From contig JAJKFH010001941.1 of NCBI GenBank assembly GCA_023333565.1, positions 992,001-1,056,000 on the forward strand: a stretch of 64,000 nt of DNA. Direction: 5' to 3'. This document shows positions 11,201 through 24,190 of the stretch, piece after piece. Each line of letters starts with the position of its first letter. Positions within the stretch are counted from its first letter, which is position 1. The notes beneath the pieces are model-generated. The model was not told the DNA's origin. It did no database searches and saw only the letters and a list, made by a program, of their open reading frames with translations. This DNA is from Puffinus mauretanicus. Its lineage: Eukaryota; Chordata; Aves; Procellariiformes; Procellariidae. A program made the translations under genes and the position numbers.

Positions 11201-14200
11201 AGGAAGGAGCACTTTCGAATTGTAACAGTGCTAAAGAGAAAACGAGCTGGGATTGAGGAGAAAGCTGAAACTAACACCAAAGAACAACACAGGGAGCTTT
11301 CTGCACAAAGGGTGGCTGCACAGAAAATGAGACGTAAAAAGAGACGACAGGACAGATTTTGATCTCGGTCACTCTGAGACAAATAAGGAGCACAGTAACC
11401 TGGCCGGAGGGATTTGCGTGCCCTCATTTGACTGAACGTGAGCCAGTGAGCCAACTTTTGAGTCGACTGAAAAGAAAGCGACATCAACGCTTTCCCCTGC
11501 CTCCACGCACTCCCGACTTTCAAGGAAATCTCACGAGTTTCTGGTGATTGCAGAACTTGCCTCGCTGAATCAGTGTATCTGCTTCACCTCCTGTTCCGCT
11601 TCATAAACAATTTGCAATGTAGTCGAGGCTGGGAAAGCCCACAAACAAAACCTGTGGGATATTTTACACCCAAGGAAGAGTACCTGCTGCGGAACGCAGG
11701 CGTACATTAAGTAACATTCTCAGGACGTTAGCTCCGAGCGTGACACTGCAGGCAGGGGATCCTTCGATATTTTTAACATTCTCTTTTAGCTGAATTGACA
11801 AAAAGGAAAGAAACAGTCCCTGTTTTGTGCCTCTGATCTTCTCAAATCAGAGGTGAGGGTGGGAAAGATCCTCCTTATTTCTTTCAATGCCCAATTCAAT
11901 TAAAGCAAAACTCCCCAAAACTCCAAGTCCTCTCCTCATTCACGCAGACAAGGACACTTTTCACAGGGCTCAGCATGCTTCTGCTTCTGTACGGGGTTTC
12001 TTATCTTCTTACTTTGCATTGAGAAGAATGGGGTGACAGGGCATAACAGAAAAATAGATGTTTGGGAGTGTTAGATGAGATGCAGCATGATATAAAAGTT
12101 GTGACCAGCTAAGAGTTGTCAGCAAAGTTGCCTTATTCAAATGGCATGGTAAATAAATGCTATAAATTCCTAAGTAGAGCCTAAATTAGCTTTTGGCATG
12201 GTGTATCACTGTAACAAGTTAATTTTGCAGCTCCAAGGAATAGCCTTATATGGTTCACTTAAGTAATCATGCTAAATGAATGTTTAAGTGAGAATCATTT
12301 GCCAAATGCAAAGCAAGAACCATATATAACCTCTTACACAACTACCTAGCACAGCAATGCTGGCTGGTTTCCAAAATTCTGGTTTATGTACAAATTGTAT
12401 CTGCTAACTCCAACCAACACCTGAGCCAAAAAGGAGCTACCTGGAAAATACTAGCATGACTGTTTAGGATTAATAATTTAGTATTTGCTGTGGTCTGTCT
12501 TCCTCACAGCCACGCAAAAGAAACCTTTCTTCTTTTCTTTTTTTTTTTCCTCATTTCCAGTATAGCAAAGAATAGTTTGGCAATCATCTCCTTTACTTGC
12601 ATTGTTTTGCCAAGAAAGAAGAAATAAGAAAGGAAGGAAAAGAGAAAACTGATATGCCAAAAGCTTCATTAGTTATCTCAAAAGAAATTCAACCTCCTTC
12701 TAGTCTAATGCATCATTGTTCCAGTATTTGTGCTGTTCCCTGGTATTCTTGTCTTACAGCCATCAGGGGCCGCACAAAATGTATTCAGGAAAGGCAATTA
12801 TAACATAAGCTGTGTAAGCTTAATACTGATTGCTTCTCCTTCCCTCCCCCCCCACCCCCCCCTTGCATCCTCCACCACCTATAAATATCCCAAGTTAAAC
12901 TATTAGGGATAACTGAAAAAGTTCAGACAGACATGCCTATGTCTATTAGTCATCATTCATGCATTGTAGCAAAATAACCTGCAATAGATGCCGTCTTGTT
13001 TCTTGCTAGAGAGTGCTGTTGAGTTCTTGCATTCACAATAAATCTGTCTGGAAGACTGCCCTTAAAGAGTTGCCATGGTGATTATTTTGGTATCACAAAG
13101 TAGAAGAAGCTAAAGTACTTACTAGCTGTATCCAAAATCTTGTCTTTTGGGGGAGAAAAAAAGAAATCAGCAGATGGCATTTGTCAGAAATTTGACATTC
13201 TGATTATTACCGGAGTTGTGTTTTTGGAGGAATTCTGGGGTTCGAGTTTTTCTGGCCAGAAAAGGGAGAATAAATGGGGTGAGGGGAAGGGAACAGAAAA
13301 AAAAGGAAGTCATTGTATGTGAAATCTCTTTAGCTTGCACTATTAAAATAATTTAGGAATAGTTCTTAAAACAGTAGGTGTTAAGTAATGAAAATCTTCG
13401 AAAGAGTCTCCTTCCAGACTATTTACTAAATACTTAACATACTGTAACGCGAACAAGGGGAAATTGTTATCTCCTTGTGAAAACATGACAGACTTCCAAA
13501 TGGTTAATTATAGCTCCTTTTTGCACCTTTCTTATGATGGAATCATAGCAGGCACGTGAGAAATGTCCCAAAGAAATCCAGATATTGGTCTTTCTACTTT
13601 GCGCAGTACAAGTGCAGGAATGCACTTCAAACTAGGCTGTATGTTTGGTGTGACTGTAGCCCAAAAGGTGAATTTAGGCTGATTTAGTGAAATTAGTGCA
13701 CCATCTCATTTCAGTACAAAACAAAGAAAAAACTCATCAGTTTAGCTGCTCAGGTGCCTATTGGCTGAATTCTCCAGTCAATGGAGTGCCTGTATATGGA
13801 TTTTACACAGATTTAGATTTTGAAGTATGGCATCAAATTGGGAAAGGTGTGTGTGCTAGCGTGCACTGAGACATGATGTTAGGTATCTGTGGGGCATTAA
13901 GGAGCAACGGCTGGTCACGCCAGCACAGTACAGCACTGTACAGATACCAGCTTGTGTCCTAGAAGCAGCATAACTACATCAGGTTCGGGCTATGTGGCGC
14001 AGGCAGAGTGCCATGCTGACAGGTCTATAATGCTTCTCAGATTTGGAGTTAGCTCAGGTATTACTGTAGGAGGCTGCCTTGCATGATTTAGGGGAGCTGC
14101 AGTGTGTCATACAGCTTTTTTCATTCACCAGCCTCTTCTTTTGCTCCTTTCAGCTGTCAGTTTTCCTCTGAGGCAATAGCAGCTTCCACTTCTTCACATA

Positions 14201-14369
14201 CAAAGAATCCAGAGTTTTGGTGAAAAACAGCTTTGTTTACTTTAAACTTTATTTACTTAGAACTGTAAAATTGGCCCCTTTCTGGTGAAAGGTGCCAGAG
14301 GAGCAGCTCCAGGAACTGAAACCCTTTATTCACTCCGGAGCTCATTTGCAGCCCATTGGAGTCAATGAC
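8244..14369. other. non-coding, no gene recognised
   Basis: A long stretch without recognisable genes or repeats. Simple features are a T14 tract at 9734-9747 and a pyrimidine-rich segment at 12515-12560. The segment 11090-11560 is purine-rich on the plus strand and carries frames of up to 117 codons (11170-11523 minus) that look like chance. At about 13760-13800 and 14330-14390 there are phrases such as CCAGTCAATGGAGTG that may be remnants of an ancient amniote repeat, too short to name. Confidence 0.5.
12846..12862 (-). other. C8-A-C8 run, G-quadruplex-capable on minus strand
   Basis: Eight cytosines, one adenine and eight cytosines. The minus strand reads G8-T-G8, which can supply four G-triplets with 1-2 nt loops. 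Whether it folds in vivo cannot be told from sequence. Confidence 0.7.
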
Positions 14370-14775
14370 AAGCCTCTAATTGACCAGGTTTCTGGCTCCC
14401 GGGTCGGGCCTTCACAGGAGCGGCAGCAGCTGTGCAAACTCCCTCCCACTTCCCCCCCCGGCGCACCTCTGAGGCAGAGCTCGGCCCCGCGCATGGGGGC
14501 CGGTTCAGCCTGAAATCCCCCTCAGAAACTGCAGCTGCGGAACGGCGACGGGTCTTCACCTCGCCGTAGCGTTTCTTTTTCCAAAGAGGCAGTGTTCAGA
14601 GCTGGGGGTAACGGAGTTTTTGCTGCCTCTGACACCTCCGGCGTGCGTTCCCCGCCTCTGGCTCGGTCAGGGACAGGAGCGGCGGTGCGGTGCCAGCAAG
14701 GAGAAGGGAAGAAGAGGCAGCACCTCGTCTCACCTTGAGATGAGCCGTGTTCAGCCGCCGCTCGGGACAGCCGGT
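14370..14775. promoter_or_regulatory. weak CpG-island-like block
   Basis: About 30 CpG dinucleotides in roughly 400 bp by hand count, against near absence in the flanks. Clusters include GCGGAACGGCGACGGG (about 14536), CCTCGCCGTAGCG (about 14560) and GAGCGGCGGTGCGG (about 14677). Vertebrate CpG islands often mark promoters or CpG-rich enhancers. No TATA box, clear first exon or donor site can be assigned. Several short frames cross it on both strands, as expected for GC-rich DNA. The alternative is an old GC-rich repeat. Orientation is unknown. Confidence 0.4.
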
Positions 14776-17700
14776 CACTACTGTCCTTTGGGGTTATTCT
14801 TGTTTCCCAAACAGTTTTCCATCTCCATACTTAGGGTTTTTTTGCATTTTTACTGCCAAAATCTGGAACCTGACTCCCGTGGGGAAAAGCAAAAGGCAGA
14901 AAAAGGAAGAACGTCAGTATGACAAATTCTCACCCCTCCCTCCAATTAAGGCACTTTTGGGGAGAAAGAGTGTGACTTGTTGAAAAATTTGCAAGAAATC
15001 TTTCACGGGACATGCTCTATTAAGAAAGGAAAAAACACAAAAACAAACCACAACCAAACAAAACCCAAAAAACCATAACCAAAACCAACTTTGCTAGCTT
15101 TAGTTTCCATTTACGTATGGCTGCCAAGAAGATTTCGGAAATTTCTTCTGGTCACTTTTGACCAAGTAAGTTTGGCTTCAGGTGAGTGACTGGTCATAAG
15201 ACCTTTCCGCATCATAAGCCTCTGAACTATCCAGGCCCTCCTAGCATCTTCCTTCCCTGCAGAGCAGCAAAACTGGTGACAACTCTTCACAGGCAAAGGA
15301 TAGAAAAAGTGAAGATCTGTGATCAGGAAGGGCAGAGATGAAGAGTATTGCCACGCAATAGGAAACTCGAAAGGGCAGCTGAGGATTGTATTATAAGAGT
15401 GAATCTGAAGATAATTCAAATAAATTGCACTGTTAGTAGGAGGCTCAAGAAAGTAGGCAAAGATACAGTCCTGAGAGGAACATCGAAATTATTTTACTCA
15501 GACAGTGTCTTCTCTTAATGGGCAGAGAAATTGCAAAGAGGTAGCATGTGCTGGTAATTTATTTTTATTGTTCAAAACTTTTGTTCAGCACCACATCATC
15601 TGTAAAGACAATAGTTAAGCACTGTGTACATGGTTAAAGTTTCCTGCTATAATAAGAATGCTGTGTCTTAAAGTTTAATTTCACCATAACTCTCAAAATA
15701 CTTACTGACATGTAAACAATACCTCTCTGCCTTTTATGTTATTATCACCAAGGTTTCCCTGAGGAGAATGTTTGTTTAATAATTGACTTATAGCAGATGT
15801 TAGTATTAATAATAGAATATTAACCAGGGCAATTTTTGGATGGAAAGTCTGAAATGGTGCATTAGAAGTTCCAGCAAGTAGTACATGGAGAGCTCAAAAA
15901 AGTAACAGGCGAGAGGGAGAGTCAGCTCCACAGTAGGTGCTCCATGGGCATCTTCATTCGAGGCAGGGTGTCAGTGTAAGCGACTTGAAGCCCTGGTTCA
16001 AAGTTATCTGAAATCATAGGAAAAACTCTGTCCACTTGGCTGGGAGGACATGACAAAGCCTGGTTCTAAAGGTCTCACACATTACCCTTCATTTGGGATG
16101 AGGTACCATTGAACAAGGTTTGACAAGAGGCTGGAGAGGACGGAGGCCTGGGGAGCAAGCTGCTGAGCAAAAGGCTAGGCTAGACAGTTTGCTGTTTTGA
16201 CCTCTTTTTCTTTATTGTATCTATAACTCGGATGGACTGACGAAAGCGAGCCTGGGTCTGCTGATTCCCTCCTAGGTGCTTCTCATCTCAGAAAGCCAGT
16301 TCTTACAATCCTGTTTGTTCACATATTGCTAAATTATCAGTGTGTTCATTTTTATCTCTGTCAGTCTTATTTCCTTATTTCTTGATGTAATGAGTTGTCT
16401 AATTACTGCGACACCAATTCCTTAAGGAACTTCAAATAATTACATCTGTGTATTTCAATGACATCCTGAAGAGTTTGGGGGAGGTTTGCTTCAGGCTCAA
16501 TAGCATCAGGTGCCTCCTGATACATACACTTTCTGCCAAGATCTCCCTTCTCCCCTACTTGCTGAAACATCTAGAGACAAATATACGTCAGTCCTAATTA
16601 AAACAATCACCCAAGTACTGGATCTGACTCAGGGATTGTCATTGTAATTTTAAGAGCTGCTTTCTCTGCATGGTTCTACAAAGGGTCTCATTTTATTTGT
16701 AATCTTCTCGTTTCAATGAAACCACGTTTCAGTTTTTCCTTCCTTTCATTTTCAGAAAGGGTCAAATTATACAGTTGCTCTTGCCGTAGTTATGTATACT
16801 CAAAGGAGCAATAGAAATAGCAATGAGCCAGAAAAGTTTGCTTTATTTTGTTACAGGATTGGTATAGTCTGTGATGTATTTTCTCTTTCTTAACATCAAG
16901 CAGAACTGCAGTCCTGTCTGCCTTTCACCGAGCCAAGGAAGGGGCAGGGGGAGCTGTGTAGAAACAGGAGTGGAAGGGGGGGAAGGGGGGCAGCACACGG
17001 GTCTCTAAGTAAGACCAGCTCTTAAACACAGTGCCTTTCACTATCGGCGCCAGCTGAGACACCCAGGACACAGGATACTGTCCCCGTACCCTGTACTATC
17101 ACTTTGCATTAGTAGAGAAACAACACAGTAACACAGTAGACACGCAGGCTCCCACCCCCCCAAAACAGGCAGTCACGAACCATCTGAAGAACACGCCGGG
17201 ATTCACCCTTCCTAGCTTCACCCATCCGTACCTGTCTCAGTCACCTAAACTTTAAAGCAAAAGAGGCATTTCTAGGGTGGATTCATCTCATTCTAATGCA
17301 GCTATGTAAAATAATTCAGGTAAATTATACCCCCTTCTTCCTCTTCCCAGGCTATAAAGTCAAGAATAAAAGCTTACGTGTTTTAAGGCCCATTTTCCTT
17401 CTCTTAAGGGCATTTGGGAAAAAGCCTGCGCTCTTGGTAGGGAGGACTCTTGGGGGAAGAAAGAAGGGAAGAAGGTCAGTGGTGTAAATGTACCTAACTG
17501 CACAGTCAGAAGACTACACTTACTATAACCTTGGGCCCTTCTTACTAGGACATTGTACATGGATGTGGGCAGAGGCTTTTTTAAACATTAATGCTCCCTG
17601 GCATATGTTCTAAATAAATGAGTGGAATGAAAGAGCATGGAAAAATATTTTGTACTGGGATTATTAATCTCTGTGGTATTCAGCCACTTCTTAGCAACAA

Positions 17701-20700
17701 ACATTCCCCCGAGGAATTATGTCAATCAGAACTCACTTCTTGGTCTTCGAGTCCTTTCGGGCATATTTGAATTACACGTGGTGCATGAAATATATTTTGG
17801 GGCATAACCACAGGGCACTTTGCAAAGACCTTGGGGATAGTTTTGTACATACACTGTGAGCAGATAAATTGCATTTAAAATCATCCACTTGGAATTCCAG
17901 TGTTCTTGAGAAAGTTGCTGCTTGGGATCAGCATGAAACGTCCCCCAGCTGAACACTGCTACGTGCCAACAAACAGCATCGTACCCTCAGCAGCAAGGTC
18001 CAGCTGAAACACAGTTCTGTGTGTCCCGTGCAAACGTGTTATCAGATGCATGGTGTCTGTTTTTAATCACGTTAAAATCAGTGATTAGAAAAGTTAGGGA
18101 GCAGCTTAATGATTGGAAGATTAGGTGATTTCATTCATACTTCAGAGATGGTAATGAACATTTTTTGGCATGGGAAGCCATAGTATATTTTTCTTCTTTG
18201 AAGTATGTCAACAGCTTGAGAAGATCACTTCATCCTGCAGAGGGTTGTACAAAAGGCTGCACTGAAGATAAGCAGGGATTTTATAAATAGATTTTAACTA
18301 CAAATTTGGATAGTAAGTTGGAAATTGCATATTCCGTGGTCACTCCAATGGTCACTTCTCAGAAAACTGCTGTGACTCTGTGGCTATTCAGCACATTATG
18401 GCGTAATCCTGCATAGAAAGGTCACAGTGGATGATGTAGGGAATGAGTTCTAGCAAGACCCTCAAGCCTCACGCTTCTTTTCTGGCCTTTGAGAACAAAA
18501 CCTGTGCAAACAATGGAGATTAGAGTTGCTTGCCATCATGTCTGCTTCTGCTCCATTTCTGTGGAAGGGACCTTGGACTTGTAATAATTTTATCAGCAAT
18601 ATAATATAGGTATAGGGAAAGAGTGACCTCTGGAAGATCAAATATAGCCAAGTGGAAGTATTGCTGTAAGCCTAACCTTCCTTTTCCTGCTGCCAGGCTT
18701 GGTGCCTACACTGAGCTTTTCACAGCCGGATCAAAGAAACCAAGCATGAATATTTTTCCCCTTAGAGCAACATCATGCCAAATCTTTGACACACAGCCAG
18801 AATGGTGTGAGTGTGTATTCAGAGGTTCATAATGGTCACAATCCATGGAGATTGTAAATGGGCCCCTGATCTCACCTAACTTGCAGATATTTTTACATTG
18901 CAGACACATATACCCGAACCAGTCATCTGGGTTCTCTTTTTAGCCAGTGGAAAGAAATGGGCACTGCTATTGCACCATTTCTTTGGAATGAAATGAATTA
19001 TGAGCTAAAATGCTGGGAGAGCCCAAAGGGAATCTCACCGTAGTCACCTAAGGCCAGGTGGGATTGGCTGGAACAAGAGAGCCAACACATAGTCTCATCT
19101 CTTTGACCCAGAATTACCCTGTCTAACTCCAGGCAGTTAACCAAAGCACCTGAGTTCAGAATCTACCATCCTTCAGAAGCCATCGAAGACCGATACCTTC
19201 AAGGACCAAGTCATTATGATGGACACAAGTATCCCTGGAAATTTCTCCCAATCACACCCTACCCTTCAGCTGAGATTTGTAGGCCAGCATACAGAGGCCT
19301 CCCGTCGTGAAAAATACGGTGCTATTACCGCTGCTACACCTTCTGCTGTGTGCTCCTTCTCCAAGCCCAGAGCCACTGAGCCAAGCTGCGTCTGCTGTTG
19401 CAAGCTGCCCAGTTCCCTGCACCCCTCACAGCGACCTTTGTGTACCGGGCACCTCGCCGCCCACCCGATCATCCAGCGTGAGATAAAGGCAGCACAGCAC
19501 TCCATCTCAGCACACATCTTAAGAGAACAAGCTCACGTTTCCTGGATAATTGCTATTGTTTTATCCATTTGGTAACTAATTTTCATTGTGTATGCCAAGT
19601 TTCAGAGGCCAGTTAAACATTTGGCAACACTAAACAATTAGCAGATTTTAATTTACGTAGCGGTAGTCTTTTGGCAATCACATTGACTTACAGGAGAACA
19701 CTTCTTTGCAGTTTACGGATATTACATATATTTCAGACATTTCCTAAAATAAATACTGATCGATTGCTAGAAAGATCATTATCAAGAATATTCAGTCATT
19801 GCTTCTCAGAAGCTGTCTCCTGCACCTGCGAAGTCTCCGTTAGTCTGCTAGCAGTACTAACACCTATTTTACTTCACTGTGCCTGCCCTGGAATTAAATA
19901 AATAAATAACTGGGAGAAATGTCAAATAAGGCCTTTGAAGACATTAATTTTTGTAGTATCTTTTTTCACACTGTGGGGAGATAGGGATTGTTGTTCAGTC
20001 GCTCTTTTAGTATTGGCTCACATTTTGGTCTCCTCTAAGAATAATAGAGAAATCTATTTTGATTTCAATGTCAGCTGGGCCAACAGGAGATTTTCTATAG
20101 CTGAGATATTAAAAAAATGCAGAAGTTAGTATGTTAAATTCTGCTTGTCATTCAGTTTACAACCGTTAGAGTTGATAGGTTAAAAATCCTCATTCCTTTG
20201 TGGAAAACTCTGACCAAATAAAACATGGAAGGGCGGAAAGAATGAAATGCAGTTTTGTAAATATCCTCCTCTGGTTCTTTTGCAATTAGCTACCTAGAAT
20301 CTAATTTAAAATATGTAAATATAGTAAAATGTAACTTTGATCATAATTATCAGTCACCAGGTCTCGGCTGTGTAGCGCACACAACCTGCCAAAGACCATT
20401 TTAAAGACAAAGTCTCTAACATTTTTCTAACAGGTCTAATCATTCATATTAGAGAAGGCGGAGGGGACTTGTTATTTTGATGAGGAACATTTTTTATCAG
20501 AAGCAGCTCACGATGGAAGGGAAGGCAGGCTTTCTTGCTTTCACTGCATTTTTCTTCATTTTCTTTGTTTTCTTTAAAACTAAACTCCAGTAAACTTAAT
20601 TTTGAAATGAAACAAAACATTCCTCTAAAGAAAAATCTAAGTATAATTCAAAAGCTTTGAACTGAACTGTCATTTCTTTTTGAAAGAAAACTATGTAATG

Positions 20701-21109
20701 AATTTTACACAGATGTTTCAATTAACTTGAATGGGTATTTCTTAAAGGAAAAACATCCCCTCCACATTCTTCTTCAGAACTAGTCTGTTAGAAACATGCT
20801 TTGTTTTCTCTAAAAGGTGTTTGCTGTTCTTGGGACAGAAAGGGATCTCTGCCCTGATCCTTGCCGTCGTCTGTGGCAAGAAGCTACGCAGCTGAGCTTT
20901 CTCCACTCCTAAAAACAAGGTAATTGTTGAGAGTGGCTGCCAGATCGTACCCCTTCCTTTTTCATGCATTTGTGCAAAACCTGGGCACAAAATACGCTTT
21001 TCCCCTCTTGTACCCCTTGTGCAAGCAGTGGACAGGGAGGGACTGCTTCCAGCTAAGGATGCTGCTGCCCACTGGGGTTGAGTATTTTTTTCTCACTGTC
21101 ATAGTGCAA
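14776..21109. other. non-coding, no gene recognised
   Basis: Contains an A/C-rich stretch of AAAC-type units at about 15029-15089 and a G-rich stretch at about 16936-16990 with G7 and G6 runs. Otherwise it is ordinary AT-rich DNA. The longest frames are 119 codons (19216-19575 plus) and 102 codons (15111-15419 minus), neither with recognisable features. Confidence 0.5.
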
Positions 21110-21506
21110 GAATGGGAGGGTGACCAGGGAGGGAAAATATCCAGTGAAGTTGGCAGGTGGTAGGTTTAAAGACAGCAGAAGAAATCACTTTTCACACATC
21201 AGAGAATCGTTATGGAATGTATTGCCATCGGATATTGGGGAGGCAGGAAGAGTAAAAATAATTCAAAGGGAGATTAAAACAATTTCACTGGCAGCCTATA
21301 CAGCTATCATATGCTAAAGTGTAGAGACAATATCTGGCTCAAGAAGCCTCCGCATTCCTGGTTTCCCGGCAAACCACTGAAAAGTATCTCTCTGTAATTG
21401 CCTTGTTCTGCTTCTCTTTCTCTAAACATCTGCTGCAGGCCACTGTCAGAAAATGCGTGTTGGCCTGGCTGGACCTTCGATCTGACCCACTGTAGCAGTT
21501 CTTATG
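21110..21506 (+). mobile_element. ancient CR1/L3-type LINE, 3' end
   Basis: The open frame at 21120-21317 contains SRRNHFSHIRESLWNVLPSD followed by KIIQREIKT. This matches the C-terminal region just after the reverse transcriptase in CR1/L3-type LINEs, where a Trp-Asn-x-Leu-Pro motif precedes a conserved SL..F+ helix. About 190 bp downstream the sequence CTGGACCTTCGATCTGACCC, then GCAGTTCTTATG at the end, matches the conserved 3' tail of old amniote CR1/L3 elements. The 5' part is missing and the copy is clearly old. Confidence 0.75.
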
Positions 21507-23129
21507 GCATACACTAAGGGGACGAGACTATCTCATCCTGCACACCAGCCACTGAAGCTGACAAGATGCAGAAAGGAGTGCAAACTGCGCCCTAATTAAT
21601 AGTGATGCAAAAGCAGCTCTGGAGGCACTGTGCCTCCCTAAGACATGACAACTCCCAGAACTGGCAGAGGAGTGATAGGGGCTCTACACTATCCCTAGAG
21701 CATAGCTTGTTGCTTGATGCCATAGTTTAGTATGAAGTATGCAAGTGCATTTTCAACATAGCTGGTGGCAGAAATTGCACTTCTAAGCTGTCTGGTGGAT
21801 TTATACGCTTAAAGGATTATGAATTATTGCAAACCAGTACCATTTGCAATGTTTTGCTTTCTATCCTACAGATCCAGTTACTCGAGGGCATATTTGATTG
21901 TATATGTAGTTAGAATAGGGGTTTGCTCTGGTTATTTTACATTTTCATTACAGTAAGTTTATACAGAGGCAGACCCAATCTAACAGACTCATGCTACACT
22001 TCAGCAGTATTACTTAACTGAGTAAAGGTAACTATATGAGTAGGTGAAGAATTAAGCAGACCTCAACAACCAGGCATCTCTAAGGATGGAACCACACCAC
22101 AAATAAACAAATCTGGAAGGACATAAACCACACCTAATCCTGCTTGAATGGCAAGAATTGTTTGTGCCTGAGCCACTCACACACAACCAGATTTGAACAA
22201 ACAATATCTGGGATAGGAAGCAGAATCTATTGTATATAATACTGTCCAAGTAAACACGAAAAGACGGCCAGCTTTGCTTGAATAGTCCACCTGATCTCAT
22301 TGGGAGTTCAAAAGCAGTGAAATCCATTTGCACAGAGCTGTTCATCCTGGTACTAACCTAGGAGGTGCACGTAGCACGTATCTTGCCATGAAGGTAAGAG
22401 AAGAACGAACACACAATGTGAGCCAGGCCACAGAGAGAGACTGGAGATCTGGGAGAACGCACAGAGACCTCTATTCCACCTGCATTCCAGAGAGACTGAA
22501 ACCTCAAATCTTATCTCAGGGATCAATTGTCCCGTACCAGTACCAACCCTGTGTGAAACTTTATATCACAAAATCCCAGCAAGGAGAGACTCTTACTCTT
22601 CTCTACTTTACTAGTTTTAGAACTAGCACAGGCATACCTGTGGAGTGAGCAGGATGCACTCCAGTATGTCCACCACGGGTTGAGAACGAATGCAGTGGAC
22701 AGGCATAGGTCACAGGATTGGACAACTGTGATAATTTTCACTGAGAAAAACCCACCCCAAAACCACACAGAAGGAGAAGGAATCCTTTCAGCCTCCCAGG
22801 AGGACCTACAGGGTTCATTAAGGACCAAGTTTTTCCAAGCTGCCATCTACTACCTTTTGGAAAAACTATTATGTGGCACAACTGGGACAATTCTCGCACA
22901 ACTGGCACAAGGGGAAATTTTCTCTAATTGTGAGCAAGCAGAGCCATAAAGAGGCATTTTAGTACCTGTATCACCTTTCTTTTTGTATTCCCAGGTACGA
23001 CCATTAATGCTTAGTCCAGCTATTCAAACCAGCTGTACCACTTTCCTGGCCTGCAGAAGCCTCTGCCCAGCAGGTTCTGGTTTTAATTACTCCGACTTGA
23101 CAGCTATTCAGAGTACCCGTCTTTCTTCA
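21507..23129. other. non-coding, no gene recognised
   Basis: No recognisable element between the L3-type tail and the next CR1 fragment. Frames of 97, 106 and 107 codons at 22052-22846 overlap each other on opposite strands and show no family signature. Confidence 0.5.
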
Positions 23130-23475
23130 CCAGGCATTTGTACAGCTCTGTAAACAGCTGCAGCATGAGTAATAATGGGTGACAGACTCTTTTTGGAGAT
23201 GCATAGTAATAGAGCAAAAGGCAATGGACACCAGTTGCAACAAGGGAAATTCCAACTAGATCTAAGGAAAAAATCTGCATGATGAGAGGGGTCAAACACT
23301 GGATCAGGTAGCCCACAGAGGATGTAGAACCTTGATCCTTGGAAATATTCAAATACCCACTGGACAAAGCCCTAAACAACCTGCTGTAACTTTGGAGATG
23401 GTCCTGCTTTGAGTTGGATGTTGGACTAGAAACCTCCAGAGGTTCCCTTTTCCCGTAATGATTCTGTAATGCTAG
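23130..23475 (+). mobile_element. older CR1 LINE, 3' fragment
   Basis: The order of segments is that of a CR1 3' end. AAAGGCAATGGACACCAGTT (23217 on) is the 'aggcaatggacacaagttg' region. GGAAATATTCAAATACCCAC (about 23340) is the C-terminal coding region. TTGGACTAGAAACCTCCAGA (about 23424) and TAATGATTCTGTAATG (about 23456) are the 3' UTR and degenerate octamer tail. Many substitutions mark it as much older than the copies near 60 kb. The 131-codon minus-strand frame at 23104-23499 is antisense to it. Confidence 0.85.
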
Positions 23476-24064
23476 TAAACCTGTATCGAGTAAATGCACC
23501 TTTGTAACTAATTACCAAAGGAGACATTTTGTTATTAAAGGAAAAAAAAAAAGGAAATTGAACAAGTTGATGTCCTTTAAAGAGTACAGAAAAAGCCATA
23601 CAATTAGAGTGAATACCATTGCTAATGAGTAGGAGGCATCATATTAACACACAGCTGCAATTACAAAGCATAGTGGTATTCTTCTGAGAGCCCAGAGAAA
23701 GGCTGTGCTTGTAGTTATTTAGCCACAGAGGTGTAATATAGGTGTGCACGACTGACTGTGCATGGAAACCACACTTCTACATGCAGCAAGGGTTTTGGTT
23801 ACTTTTGTGAAAGTGGCCATTCTTTTGCATATGGTCCCACTCCAAGCCTAATATCCATTTGCTGAAGATATAGACTGTAGCCTCATGCTTTCCATCATTA
23901 AATTCTCCAAAAGTCTGGTCATTAGGTAGACAAAGCACTTTAAACACAGTCTGTCCAGATTCATACATTTAAGATAAAGCTTAAACAGATAAAACAGATA
24001 AAATAGTAAAGCACCAAACCATAAGTTGAACCGTCATTTGTTCTGTTTTTATAAACATTCAACA
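23476..24064. other. non-coding between CR1 fragments
   Basis: Nothing recognised apart from an A-rich run at about 23541-23553. Confidence 0.5.
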
Positions 24065-24190
24065 TAATTCTCCCCAGTGCAAGAAAGATTTTGACAAACT
24101 GCAGCAAGTTTAGTGGAGGGCCACCAGGACAGTTGGGGAGGGCTTCCCAAACTACAGATGAGGAAGATGGGAAGAGCTTAAGCAGTGCCA
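24065..24190 (+). mobile_element. short old CR1 fragment
   Basis: AAGAAAGATTTTGACAAACT, then TTTAGTGGAGGGCCACCAGG and AGTTGGGGAGGGCT, correspond to the CR1 coding segment for the 'Y+KD-D-LE-VQRRATK' region after the reverse transcriptase core. It is decayed, with no open frame. It belongs to a different insertion from 23130-23475, because it lies downstream of that element's 3' tail. Confidence 0.6.

Noticed and set aside
13740..14390. Phrases such as CCAGTCAATGGAGTG resembling an ancient amniote repeat
   Set aside because: Matches are too short and scattered to define an element by eye.
23104..23499. 131-codon minus-strand frame
   Set aside because: Antisense to a CR1 3' fragment.
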